Of a stretch of 23,604 bases of DNA, positions 7,445-14,861 are shown piece after piece. The position numbers were made by a program, and so were the translations under genes. The notes under the pieces are model-generated. The model was not told the origin of the DNA. It worked only from the letters and a program-made list of their open reading frames with translations, and made no database searches. The stretch's first letter is position 1. Each line of letters starts with the position of its first letter. This DNA is from Actinomycetota bacterium. GTDB taxonomy: Bacteria > Actinomycetota > Thermoleophilia > Gaiellales > Gaiellaceae. The stretch lies in contig VAXT01000188.1 of the NCBI GenBank assembly GCA_005883245.1, positions 1 to 23,604 on the forward strand. Direction: 5' to 3'.

Positions 7445-7762
7445 GTGGTTACCTGCGGCGTCAGCGTGTTGTACAAGCTGCAGCAGCTCGGCATGAGGCG
7501 CTTCCAGGGGCTCGCGCTCTGGTGGGCGGTGATGACCGTGACGACGGTCGGGTACGGCGACATCGTGCCGACCACGACCGCAGGCCGCTTCGTCGCCTCC
7601 GGGCTGATGATCGTCGGGTTCGCGTCGCTCTCGCTGCTGACCGGCTTCGTCGCCTCGATGCTCGTGCACCGCCGGGCCGCCACGGAGACCGAGACCGCGT
7701 TCATGCGAATCGAGCAGCAGCTCGAGGAGATCGAGCGGCTCATCCGGAGAGACGCGGCCTAG
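7445..7762 (+). pseudogene. Two-TM potassium channel, N-terminally damaged
   Basis: The frame encodes a pore helix and the selectivity filter TVTTVGYGD, followed by the inner helix (SGLMIVGFASLSLLTGFVASMLV) and a charged coiled tail. That is the core of an Ion_trans_2 K+ channel. The outer helix that should precede the pore is incomplete: a matching piece (LRSAVAVL) lies at 7416-7439 in a different frame, and no credible start is found before it because the divergent AI-2E gene starts at 7400. A frame-changing loss at about 7440 is the simplest reading. Without a full first membrane helix the product is probably not functional. Its stop overlaps that of the next gene in CTAG. Confidence 0.7.
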
Positions 7763-8835
7763 AGGGCGCCTTCCTCGAGCGGCTGGGGCGGGCGATGGCG
7801 CTTCCAGGTCGCCCCTGCGACGAGGCCGAGCAACAGCGTGGGGACGATCGTCAGGAACCGGTAGACGAGCACAGCCGTGACGACCTGCGCGTTCCCGCCG
7901 CCGAAGCCGACGAGCGCCGTGGTCAGCCCGAGCTCGACGATGCCCAGGCCGCCCGGGGTGATCGGGATCGAGCCGATCAGCCGGACGAGCGACCACGCGG
8001 CGAACGCCTCGATCACGCTCACCTGCGTGTGCGAAACGTCGAAGACGCGCAGGCACGTGAGCAGGACGAGGAACACGGTCAGCTGGCCCGCAAGCGTCGC
8101 CGCAGTGAGGAAGTGCCAACGGCGCCTGAGAAGGCCGACCGCCAGGGCGCGAAAGCCCGCGAACGTCTCGCCCGTCCAGGACACCGGGCCGCGGCGGAAG
8201 ATGCGGAGCCCCCAGGAGACGATGCGCGCGCTGAGATTCCCGGCCCAGCGCGCGAGCCGACGGCTCGACAGTCCGGCGGCGTAGGACGCGGCCGCGATCA
8301 CGAACACGCCGAGCGCGACGAGCGCGACCGTCTTCAGCAGCGCACGCTGCTCGCCGACGATGGTGAGGAGCGCGAGCCCCAGGCTCGGGAGGCCGAGCAT
8401 GACGAACTGGTTCCACGTTCCGGTCAGCGCGACGGCGAGCGTGACGTCCTGCCGCCGGAAGCCCCAGCTCCGGAGCATCCCGTACGAAAGCGCGACGCCG
8501 ACTGCCGGGCCGCCGGGCGCGAGATACGTCGACGCGCTGCTCGACATCGAGAGGACGAAGGCGTTCCGGAAGCTGAGCCGCGGCAGTGCGGCCTGCCAGG
8601 GCGGGGCGTAGGTCGCGAGGTTGAGCGCCGTCACTGCGACGAGCACGCCGATCTGGGGCCAGGACAGCTCCTTGACCACGGCCCACACGTCGCGGTAGTC
8701 GGCGATCCGGGGAAGGACGAAGACGAACGTCGCGACGATGACCGCGACGCCGACCGCGCCGATCCCAAGCCGGCGCGCGTGGCGCGATCTCAGTTTGCTG
8801 GCGATGGACCCGAGGCTACGCGGGCGGGAAGACAC
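7759..8835 (-). CDS. LPG-synthase transmembrane-type (UPF0104) membrane protein
   Basis: This 358-residue protein has about eight membrane segments and the signature RLIGSIPITPGGLGIVELGL near residue 290, typical of the lysylphosphatidylglycerol-synthase TM (flippase-like) family. It lacks the soluble aminoacyl-transferase half, so a lipid flippase or glycosyltransferase-partner role is more likely than lysyl transfer; this is inference. A conserved STYLAPGGPAVGVALSY motif near residue 100 also fits the family. The GTG start at 8835 has no clear Shine-Dalgarno. Its 5' end faces the HdeD-like gene across 63 bases. Confidence 0.85.
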   Translation of the reverse strand: MSSRPRSLGSIASKLRSRHARRLGIGAVGVAVIVATFVFVLPRIADYRDVWAVVKELSWPQIGVLVAVTALNLATYAPPWQAALPRLSFRNAFVLSMSSSASTYLAPGGPAVGVALSYGMLRSWGFRRQDVTLAVALTGTWNQFVMLGLPSLGLALLTIVGEQRALLKTVALVALGVFVIAAASYAAGLSSRRLARWAGNLSARIVSWGLRIFRRGPVSWTGETFAGFRALAVGLLRRRWHFLTAATLAGQLTVFLVLLTCLRVFDVSHTQVSVIEAFAAWSLVRLIGSIPITPGGLGIVELGLTTALVGFGGGNAQVVTAVLVYRFLTIVPTLLLGLVAGATWKRHRPPQPLEEGAL

Positions 8836-8898
8836 AGTCGAGGTCCGTAACCGGCGTTAGCCTATCCGCACTCGACGAGCTCTGGAAGGAGACCCCGA

Positions 8899-9338
8899 AT
8901 GAGCGGCGTTGCAGCTCCCCTCTCTGCGTCCGAGCAGCGCACGATGCTCGACGCGGCCCGCGTCTGGTGGCTGTTCCTGATCACCGGCACCGCGTGGCTT
9001 CTGTTCTCGATCATCGTCTTCCGCTTCGACTACACGACGGTCTCGTCGTCCACCCCGGCGACACGTTCAAGGCGCTCGCCGCGGTAATGAGCTTCTACTT
9101 CATCATCAAAGGAACGTTCGATCTCGCCATCGCCTTCGCGACCCGCCCGGAGAACGACCTCTGGTGGCTGGGGCTGATCGCCGGCATCGTCGAGATCATC
9201 ATCGGCTTCTGGGCCGCGGGCGATTTCGGCCACAAGGTGATCCTGCTCGTCGTGTGGGTCGGGGTCGCGGCCATGATCCGCGGCGTCTCTGAGATCATCC
9301 TCGCCTTCACCCTCAAACACATGAGAGGAGCTGTCTGA
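8899..9338 (+). pseudogene. HdeD-like acid-resistance membrane protein, internal deletion and frameshift
   Basis: The gene opens at ATG 8899 behind AAGGAG with a membrane helix (WWLFLITGTAWLLFSIIVF), as HdeD-family proteins do. Around 9035-9055 the frame is lost. The homologous sequence resumes in another frame from HPGDTFKALAAVMSFYF and runs to TGA 9338 with the expected last helices (WWLGLIAGIVEIIIGFWA, ISEIILAF). HdeD proteins normally have six helices; here the second and third, about 45-50 residues, are missing at the join. The product would be a 62-residue stub. Neighbouring genes 7416-7762 and 5679-6333 are damaged in a similar way. Confidence 0.75.
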
Positions 9339-9493
9339 TGGCCGGACTTGCGGCACTCGGAGTTCTCATCGCCGGCCTCGTGGTCGGCGCCTGGCTGTAC
9401 CACGTCGACCACTGGATCCTCGGGATCATGGTCGCGATGGCCGGCCTCCCGGTCGCGCTCATCACGTGGGTAACGATGAAAGAGCGGGTCTGA
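9338..9493 (+). CDS. Small two-helix membrane protein
   Basis: This 51-residue ORF starts at an ATG that overlaps the stop of the HdeD-like frame (TGATG), so its translation looks coupled to that gene. It is almost entirely two hydrophobic stretches (LAALGVLIAGLVVGAWLY and ILGIMVAMAGLPVALITWV) joined by HVDHW, and ends with KERV. I do not recognise the family. The coupling suggests a partner of the HdeD-like protein. Its stop is one base from the stop of the convergent NfeD-like gene. Confidence 0.65.
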   Translation: MAGLAALGVLIAGLVVGAWLYHVDHWILGIMVAMAGLPVALITWVTMKERV

Positions 9494-9494
9494 A

Positions 9495-9815
9495 TCACAT
9501 CACCCGCTCGACGAGGAGCGTGAGCCCGCTCAACCCGACGACGCGGACAGTTTCGCCGGCATCCGCGCCGTCGGAGCAGCGGGCGCCCCAGATCTCACCG
9601 CCGATCCGCACCTGACCCGTCGGCCTGCACGGCGCGATCACCTCTGCCTCCTGGCCGACGAGCGTCTGCGCGCCGACGACCTTGCGCCGCCCCCGCATCG
9701 TTCGGTTCCAGAACAGCAGCTCGCCGAAGAAGAGAACGAGGCAGACCGTGAAGCCGACGATGTCCCACGGCGACGGCAGGAAGATCAGCAGCACGATCCC
9801 AAGCAGCAGGAACAC
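9495..9815 (-). CDS. NfeD-like membrane protein with OB-fold domain
   Basis: This 106-residue protein has one or two N-terminal membrane helices (residues 2-33) and a C-terminal OB-fold of about 45-104 (VGQEAEVIAPCRPTGQVRI, GEIWGAR, VVGLSGLTLLVE) typical of NfeD. Full NfeD proteins carry a ClpP-like protease domain; this is the short form that usually works with an SPFH/stomatin partner in membrane-lipid homeostasis, but no SPFH gene is in the window. It is divergent from the membrane protein at 9893. Confidence 0.83.
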   Translation of the reverse strand: MFLLLGIVLLIFLPSPWDIVGFTVCLVLFFGELLFWNRTMRGRRKVVGAQTLVGQEAEVIAPCRPTGQVRIGGEIWGARCSDGADAGETVRVVGLSGLTLLVERVM

Positions 9816-9892
9816 TCAACACCTCACGTTCGATCCCGGCTCATCCATCCGGGGTGATGACGGCTGGCCCGTCGCTAGGGGATGATGCACCA

Positions 9893-11053
9893 ATGGCGAG
9901 CGCCGCCCAAGCTTCGGCAGGACCGACCCGCGGCGAGAGCGCGCCGCTGACGCGCAACCGTGCGATCGCCGTCTGGGCGCTGGTCGTCGTCGCGTCGATC
10001 CTGATGCTCTTCTCGTCGCTCACGATCTGGGTCAAGCGGCAGGCCCTAGACACGGACGCGTGGACGAACACGTCTGGGCAGATGCTCGCGAACGACGAGA
10101 TCCGCCAGCAGCTTTCCATCTACCTCGTCGACACGCTTTTCTCGAGCGCGGACGCGACGGCACGGATCCAGCAGGCGCTCCCACCGAAACGCCAGGCGCT
10201 CGCACCGGTGATCTCAGGCGCGCTCCAGAGCGTGGCGGTGCAGGCAGCGGACCGACTGCTCCAGACGCCGCAGGTGCAAGCCCTCTGGGAGGCGGCGAAC
10301 AAACGTGCGCACCAGGACCTCCTCGACATCCTGAACGGAAAGGACAAAGGTCGTTTCGAGACCGCGAACGGCGAGGTCGTCCTCGACCTGAGCCCGCTCG
10401 TCACGAGGCTGAGCGACCGGTTCGGAGTTCAGGCGGCCCCAGATGCGGGGAAGATCACGATCCTCCAGTCGGGGCAGCTGAAGACCGCCCAGCGAGCGCT
10501 CAAGATGATCAAGGTGCTGTCCGTCTTCCTGCTCGTGCTCGTCCTCTTCCTGTACGGGCTCGCGATCTATCTCGCCCACGGCCACCGGCGCAGGATCCTG
10601 CGGGCGATCGCGGTCAGCTTCCTCCTCGTCGGCGTGCTCGTGCTCGTCATCCAGAGCATTACCGGCGGGGCCGTCGTCAACTCGTTGATCAAGACGGACG
10701 CGCTCCGGCCCGCGGGCAACGCTGCCTGGGGGATCGGAACCGAACTGCTGCGCAACGTGGCGTACGCGCTCATCCTGTACGGCGTGGCCGGGCTCATCGG
10801 CGCGTGGCTCGCCGGGTCGACTCGCTGGGCCGTTTCGGCCCGAAGACGCCTGGCGCCCGTCTTCGAGGACCAGGCCTGGATCGTCTACGTCGCCGTCGCG
10901 GTCCTCTTCCTGCTCGTCCTCGCGTGGGGACCGACGCGGGCTACGCGCGAGTGGTGGGGGATTCTCCTGCTCGGTGGGCTGCTGTTCTTCGGCGTGGCGA
11001 TGCTGCACCGCCAGACGGTGCGAGAGTTCCCCGCAGCGAAAGCCGCGAGCTAG
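9893..11053 (+). CDS. Actinobacterial membrane protein of unknown function
   Basis: This 386-residue protein has an N-terminal membrane helix (AIAVWALVVVASILMLFSSLTIW), then a roughly 140-residue soluble region rich in Gln/Ala helices (residues ~45-205) with the motif LDTDAWTNTSGQMLAND. A C-terminal bundle of about five helices follows. The layout (anchor, external domain, helices) recalls actinobacterial integral membrane proteins annotated only as hypothetical. The frame also offers GTG 9854 and ATG 9857; I chose ATG 9893 because it gives a typical short N-terminus and follows TAGGGGAT. The stop TAG shares CTAG with the convergent LuxR-type gene. No function can be assigned. Confidence 0.8.
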   Translation: MASAAQASAGPTRGESAPLTRNRAIAVWALVVVASILMLFSSLTIWVKRQALDTDAWTNTSGQMLANDEIRQQLSIYLVDTLFSSADATARIQQALPPKRQALAPVISGALQSVAVQAADRLLQTPQVQALWEAANKRAHQDLLDILNGKDKGRFETANGEVVLDLSPLVTRLSDRFGVQAAPDAGKITILQSGQLKTAQRALKMIKVLSVFLLVLVLFLYGLAIYLAHGHRRRILRAIAVSFLLVGVLVLVIQSITGGAVVNSLIKTDALRPAGNAAWGIGTELLRNVAYALILYGVAGLIGAWLAGSTRWAVSARRRLAPVFEDQAWIVYVAVAVLFLLVLAWGPTRATREWWGILLLGGLLFFGVAMLHRQTVREFPAAKAAS

Positions 11054-11628
11054 GCCTCGTCCAGAAGACGGTCGCGCCGCGTCAGGGCGACCGCCTCGAG
11101 GCGCGAGTGCACGCCGAGTGCTCGGAGGATGTGGCGGATGTGGTTCCGCACGGTCTCGACGCTGAGATGGAGCTCGGTCGCGATCTGGTTCGTCGAGCGT
11201 CCCTGCTCGAGCAGCCGTAGCACCTCGGTCTGGCGAGGCGTCAGGTGCGGATGGGCCGGGGGCGGCGGCTGGTCGACCGTGACGTCGACGACCTGGCCGA
11301 ACATGCCGATCACGTGGTCGCCGTCGCGGAGCGGAACCGCGCTGATGTCCACCAGGATTCGCTCTCCGTTGACACCGAGGACCACCACTTCGTTGTCCGA
11401 GCGCTCCACCGCGCCGGAGATGTTGCGCGCGAAGATCTCCTGAGCTCGGCGGCTCTCCTCCGGTGAGAGGACCGAGGTGAACTGGCGGCCGCGGACGTCG
11501 CCGACGATCTCCTTCGCCGCGGGATTGACCCAGCGGACGATGCCGTGGCGGTCGATCACGTAGGACGGCACGCGCACCGTCTCCAGCGCACCAGTGACGT
11601 CGTGGCCCATCTCGCGCAAGCTCGGCAC
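11050..11628 (-). CDS. PAS-LuxR transcriptional regulator
   Basis: This 192-residue protein has an N-terminal PAS sensor domain (about residues 12-117; VPSYVIDRHGIVRWVNPAA) followed by a Pro-rich hinge and a LuxR-type helix-turn-helix at 129-185 (LTPRQTEVLRLLEQG, then LSVETVRNHIRHIL). It lacks a phospho-receiver domain, so it probably senses a ligand, redox state or light directly through the PAS domain; no cofactor residue can be picked. The start is GTG 11628 without Shine-Dalgarno; CACACT lies seven bases upstream. Its targets are unknown, but the adjacent stress-type membrane genes are candidates. Confidence 0.92.
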   Translation of the reverse strand: MPSLREMGHDVTGALETVRVPSYVIDRHGIVRWVNPAAKEIVGDVRGRQFTSVLSPEESRRAQEIFARNISGAVERSDNEVVVLGVNGERILVDISAVPLRDGDHVIGMFGQVVDVTVDQPPPPAHPHLTPRQTEVLRLLEQGRSTNQIATELHLSVETVRNHIRHILRALGVHSRLEAVALTRRDRLLDEA

Positions 11629-11666
11629 TTCACCGAGTGTGCGCTTCGGCGGCGAGCCGCGTCAAG

Positions 11667-11984
11667 TCAGGCGGCTTCGGCCTCGACCGCCGGGCGCGGA
11701 ACGTACGCCCAGTCGACCTCGCCCGCTTCGAGGATGTACACGCGCCCGTCGAGCTCGAACCGAATGGCACGCAGCGATTCGCGCGCCACCCAGCCCTCGA
11801 CCGTCCGCATGAGCGATGCGAGGTCCGTTCTGGGCCTGATGCAGACGTCGACGAGCGCGACGTCGTCTTCCTCGTTCACCGAGACCGCCCAGCGCGAGCG
11901 GAGAAGCGTTGCCAGGCGCGCCGCACCTGCCAGGTCGGGCAGCTCGAACTGGACGGTCTCGGTAAGTCCGTAGCCAAGGTCCAT
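11667..11984 (-). CDS. Hypothetical 105-residue soluble protein
   Basis: I do not recognise this protein. It has no membrane segment, is acidic (many Asp and Glu), and alternates strands and helices (TVQFELPDLAGAARLATLL, VALVDVCIRP, LRAIRFELDGRVYIL), which suggests a small alpha/beta fold. It lies 38 bases upstream of the LuxR-type gene on the same strand and may share its transcript. ATG 11984 is 72 bases from the divergent RDD gene, with a palindrome between them. Confidence 0.65.
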   Translation of the reverse strand: MDLGYGLTETVQFELPDLAGAARLATLLRSRWAVSVNEEDDVALVDVCIRPRTDLASLMRTVEGWVARESLRAIRFELDGRVYILEAGEVDWAYVPRPAVEAEAA

Positions 11985-12018
11985 GGCTCTAGAGTCGCCT
12001 GCGCCAGGCCCGCGTCGC

Positions 12019-12035
12019 TTGACCCAGCTAGGTCA
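12019..12035. promoter_or_regulatory. Palindrome TGACC-N6-GGTCA in divergent promoter region
   Basis: TGACC (12020-12024), six bases, GGTCA (12031-12035) lies between the divergent genes at 11984 and 12057. Its left arm overlaps TTGACC (12019-12024), a near-consensus -35 for the RDD gene. A bound regulator would therefore block or activate that promoter. Confidence 0.45.
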
Positions 12036-12056
12036 TTTCTGGTCCTCTGAACGTGG

Positions 12057-13058
12057 ATGACCGCAGACGAAGGCCCTCGCAAACGAGCAATTGCCGACTC
12101 GGCGGGGCGGGCGGCGTTCTACCCGGCCCGCGTCGCGGCAAAGGCCTGGCGCGGCCGCATCGAGTCCGCGGCGGAAGAGGTCGTCTCCGCGCCCGAGATC
12201 GCCCGCATCGTCGACCGCGCGCTGGCCGGCCCGCTGCCCGAGGAGATCGCGCGTTCGCTCGTCCGGCACCGGGTGATCGAGCGCGTCATGAGCGAGCTGG
12301 CGGCGAGCGGCGAGTTGGAGCGGCTGATCCAGGAGTCACTCGAGAGCCGGCAGACGCTCGAGCTCACCGACCGGGTCCTCGCGAGCGAGGAGATGCAGCT
12401 CGTGCTCACGAGCATCGCCTCGAGCCCCGAGCTCCGGCATGCGGTGACGCGCCAGTCGGCAGGGCTCGCGGAAGACGTCGTCGCGGGCGTGCGGCGCTCC
12501 GCAGTCCGGCTGGACGAGCGCATCGCCCGCCCGGCGCAGCGGCAACAGCCTCTCTACGCGGGAATCGCGATGAGAGCGGCGGCGCTGGCCGTCGACGCGC
12601 TCGCGGCGCTCTCGATCTTCGTTATCGGGAGCGCGGTCGTGGCGCTGATCGCGTCGCTCGTCGGTGGGATCCGCCCGCACTGGCTCGGCGGGTCGCTGCT
12701 CGGGCTCGCGTGGATCCTCGTCGCCGGAGGCTACTTCGTGCTCTTCTGGAGCGCCGCGGGCCAGACACCGGGGATGCGCCTCATGCGCCTGCGCGTTGTG
12801 CGACCCGGCGGCGCAGGGCTGTCGGTGGGCCGGGCGATCGTGCGGGCGATCGGGCTCGCACTGGCGATCATCCCGCTGTTCGCGGGCTTCATCCCGGCGC
12901 TCTTCGACGCACGGCGACGCGCGCTGCCGGACTACCTCGCAGAAACAGTCGTCCTCCACGAGGGCCCTGGGTTGTACGTCGCCGAGGCAGTTCCCGCTGA
13001 TTCATCCCAGGCGGGTGATGACGAATTACCCCGCGCGACGGGACGATTCCCGCAATGA
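12057..13058 (+). CDS. RDD-family membrane protein with long helical N-terminus
   Basis: This 333-residue protein has a C-terminal RDD domain (about 165-302). It carries Arg173 and Asp180 in the first helix, three or four membrane segments, GQTPGMRLMRLRVV at 235-248, and Asp284 with the RRRALPDYLA motif. RDD proteins are membrane proteins of unclear role, sometimes linked to ion or compatible-solute transport. Unusually, about 160 residues of charged amphipathic helix with repeated IxRxVxRALxxPLPEEIARS-type segments precede it. It begins the plus-strand run of small stress or membrane genes. ATG 12057 fits the family; a longer GTG frame at 12053 is a shadow. Confidence 0.85.
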   Translation: MTADEGPRKRAIADSAGRAAFYPARVAAKAWRGRIESAAEEVVSAPEIARIVDRALAGPLPEEIARSLVRHRVIERVMSELAASGELERLIQESLESRQTLELTDRVLASEEMQLVLTSIASSPELRHAVTRQSAGLAEDVVAGVRRSAVRLDERIARPAQRQQPLYAGIAMRAAALAVDALAALSIFVIGSAVVALIASLVGGIRPHWLGGSLLGLAWILVAGGYFVLFWSAAGQTPGMRLMRLRVVRPGGAGLSVGRAIVRAIGLALAIIPLFAGFIPALFDARRRALPDYLAETVVLHEGPGLYVAEAVPADSSQAGDDELPRATGRFPQ

Positions 13059-13071
13059 CCAAGGAGGAATG

Positions 13072-13599
13072 ATGGCGATTGGACCGGTTCAACTGATCGT
13101 GCTCGGCTTCGACGAGCCCAACTTCCGGGGCGAGATCCTCGCCGAGCTCGACCGTCTCAAGGACCACGACATCGTCCGCGTGATCGACGGCCTGGCCGTC
13201 TACAAGGACGCGGAGGGTGAAGTGACGATCCTCAAGCGGACCGACCTCAGCGACGAGGAGGCGGCCGAGTTCGGGGCCACCGTCGGTGCGCTGATCGGGC
13301 TCGGCGTCGCAGGGGAGGAAGGCGCGGAAGCGGGCGCGGAGCTCGGCGCAGAGCGCACCGCGGAGGGCGTCGACATGTTCGACGAAGAAGACGTCCTCGA
13401 CGTTATCGAGGAGATCCCGAACGACTCGGCGGCGGCGATCATCCTGCTCGAGCACCGCTGGGCGATCCCACTTCGGGAAGCCGTCGTCCGCGCGAACGGC
13501 ATGCCGATCGCGGACACGTTCATCCACCCGCTCGACCTCGTCGCCGTCGGCTTGATCGCCGCTGAGGAGGCCGAGGAGCTCACACCCTCGAAGTCGTAG
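13072..13599 (+). CDS. DUF6325/DUF1269-like protein
   Basis: This 175-residue acidic protein matches the pattern of actinobacterial DUF6325/DUF1269-type proteins: an N-terminal GPVQLIVLGF strand, VRVIDGLAVYKDAEGEVT, and the late SAAAIILLEHRWAIPLREAV segment. A Gly/Ala/Glu-rich stretch (about 75-110) could be a helical hairpin. No catalytic residues are evident. AAGGAGG precedes it; ATG 13069 is also possible, but 13072 gives better spacing. It follows the RDD gene by 13 bases and precedes a SHOCT gene by 5 bases. Pairing of this type with SHOCT proteins is commonly seen in Actinobacteria; the function is unknown. Confidence 0.78.
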   Translation: MAIGPVQLIVLGFDEPNFRGEILAELDRLKDHDIVRVIDGLAVYKDAEGEVTILKRTDLSDEEAAEFGATVGALIGLGVAGEEGAEAGAELGAERTAEGVDMFDEEDVLDVIEEIPNDSAAAIILLEHRWAIPLREAVVRANGMPIADTFIHPLDLVAVGLIAAEEAEELTPSKS

Positions 13600-13604
13600 G
13601 AACG

Positions 13605-13784
13605 ATGGCGATGTACAACGAGCCGGAGCCGTCCTACGACCAGCAGGCAGCTCCGCCGCAGGAGGCCGCCCCCGCCGAGCCAGACATGACCGAGCAGCTG
13701 AAGGACCTGGCGAAGCTGCACGACCAGGGAATTCTGACGGACGACGAATTCCAGGCGAAGAAGAAGGAGATACTGGACATCTGA
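13605..13784 (+). CDS. Small SHOCT-domain protein
   Basis: This 59-residue ORF starts at ATG 13605, five bases after the previous stop. Its first ~27 residues are Pro/Glu/Ala-rich and unstructured. Residues 28-58 form a SHOCT domain: LKDLAKLHDQGILTDDEFQ and then KKKEILDI, where the Gly-Ile-Leu-Thr-Asp-Asp-Glu-Phe turn is diagnostic. SHOCT domains are short oligomerisation or interaction helices. The tight spacing suggests it is co-translated with, and binds, the DUF6325-like protein. Confidence 0.88.
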   Translation: MAMYNEPEPSYDQQAAPPQEAAPAEPDMTEQLKDLAKLHDQGILTDDEFQAKKKEILDI

Positions 13785-13839
13785 CCCCCTGGCCGTTCCG
13801 GACCCTCTGCGGTCGCGGCGGCCGAGAAAGGAGCGATGC

Positions 13840-14259
13840 ATGAGCACGATGGACACTCGCCGGGACATGTCCTCGGCATGGACCGGCTGGATCGGCTTCG
13901 CGGCGATCATGCTGGCGTTTATCGGCGCGATCACGTTCTTCGAAGGGCTTATCGCGATCATCCGGGACAACTACTACGTCGTCACCCGGCAGCAGGTCTT
14001 CCTGTTCGATGTCTCGACCTGGGGCTGGATCATGCTGTTCTGGGGCATCCTGCTGTTCCTCGCAGGGCTCGGACTCGCGGCGAAAAGCGGTTGGGCTCGC
14101 TGGTTCACGATCATCGTCGTCTTCCTCAGTCTGCTGAGCCAGCTCAGCTTCCTGGGCAACGCGCAGTATCCGCTGTGGTCGCTGACGGTGATCACGCTCG
14201 AGATCGTGGTCCTGTATGCGCTCACGGTGCGCTGGAAGGATGTCTACACGCTCGAGTAA
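13840..14259 (+). CDS. DUF7144-type four-helix membrane protein
   Basis: This 139-residue protein has four membrane helices (about residues 15-40, 62-82, 87-105 and 110-130). The signature WxGWIGFAAIMLAFIGAITFFEGLIAI is followed by the loop DNYYVVTRQQVF and WGWIMLFWGILLFLAGLGL, as in the actinobacterial DUF7144 family. The function is unknown. ATG 13840 is preceded by AAAGGAG. It follows the SHOCT gene by 55 bases and probably belongs to the same run. Confidence 0.85.
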   Translation: MSTMDTRRDMSSAWTGWIGFAAIMLAFIGAITFFEGLIAIIRDNYYVVTRQQVFLFDVSTWGWIMLFWGILLFLAGLGLAAKSGWARWFTIIVVFLSLLSQLSFLGNAQYPLWSLTVITLEIVVLYALTVRWKDVYTLE

Positions 14260-14331
14260 CGCTCCGAGGCTGATGACGGCGCGGGCCATCCGGTCCGCGC
14301 CGGCCTCGCCTCGAGGCCCGGGCCCGACGTC

Positions 14332-14610
14332 ATGCCCTGTCTCTTCGCGCTGATCGCCGTTCTCTCCCCGCGGCTCGCGATTCTGCTCCTCTGGCTCTTC
14401 ACACCCTGGGTGGACGGCGCGTTCGCGGGCTTCTTCCTGCCGCTGCTCGGCCTGATCTTCATGCCCTGGACGACGCTCATGTACGTCCTCGTCGATGCGC
14501 CCGTCGGGGGCATCCACGTCGCCGGCTGGATCCTCGTCGGGCTCGGAGTCGTGCTCGATCTCAGCTCGTACGCGCAGTCTCGGGCATATCGTTCGCAGGA
14601 GTTCGCATGA
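14332..14610 (+). CDS. Hypothetical three-helix membrane protein
   Basis: This 92-residue protein is highly hydrophobic, with three likely membrane helices (about 3-23, 32-55 and 60-77) and a polar C-terminal tail (YAQSRAYRSQEFA). The segment LLWLFTPWVDGAF with FMPWTTLMYVLV resembles small actinobacterial membrane proteins seen but not characterised. Its stop overlaps the start of the next gene (ATGA), so the two are translationally coupled. Confidence 0.7.
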   Translation: MPCLFALIAVLSPRLAILLLWLFTPWVDGAFAGFFLPLLGLIFMPWTTLMYVLVDAPVGGIHVAGWILVGLGVVLDLSSYAQSRAYRSQEFA

Positions 14611-14819
14611 TCGACGCCGCAACACTCGCGATCGGATTGCTCGCCGGAGGCCTCTGGTTCCTCGCGGTCGTCTCGGTCATCCTCGCCGTCGCCGCGCTGA
14701 TCAGCGTCTTCCGCAACCCGGACTTCTCCGGGGGCTCGAAGGCGCTGTGGGTCCTGGTGATCCTGATCTTCCCGCTCTTCGGGTCGCTCGTCTACTTCGG
14801 CGTCCGCAGCGACTGGTGA
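14607..14819 (+). CDS. PLDc_N-domain small membrane protein
   Basis: This 70-residue protein has two membrane helices (about 5-30 and 44-65) and the motif NPDFSGGSKALWVLVILIFP with GSLVYFGVR. That matches the phospholipase-D-nuclease N-terminal (PLDc_N) module found alone or at the head of cardiolipin synthases. The catalytic HKD domain is absent, so it is probably a membrane accessory protein. It is coupled to the preceding gene by a 4-base ATGA overlap. Confidence 0.85.
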   Translation: MIDAATLAIGLLAGGLWFLAVVSVILAVAALISVFRNPDFSGGSKALWVLVILIFPLFGSLVYFGVRSDW

Positions 14820-14848
14820 GAGTCGCGCTCGCCGTAGACCTCAGTCGT

Positions 14849-14854
14849 TAGAGT
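14849..14854 (+). promoter_or_regulatory. Leaderless -10 box of the dehydrogenase operon
   Basis: TAGAGT lies seven bases before GTG 14862, with no Shine-Dalgarno in between. It marks the probable promoter of the E1alpha-E1beta-E2 operon. I found no good -35 box. Confidence 0.5.
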
Positions 14855-14861
14855 TTCCTTC

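Noticed and set aside
7367..8686. Minus-strand 439-residue frame overlapping the UPF0104 gene
   Set aside because: It is Arg/Pro/Gly-rich with no motif and out of frame with the well-supported membrane protein at 7759-8835.
12889..14625. Long minus-strand frame across RDD to PLDc_N genes
   Set aside because: It spans six supported plus-strand genes, contains no domain, and is charged low-complexity.
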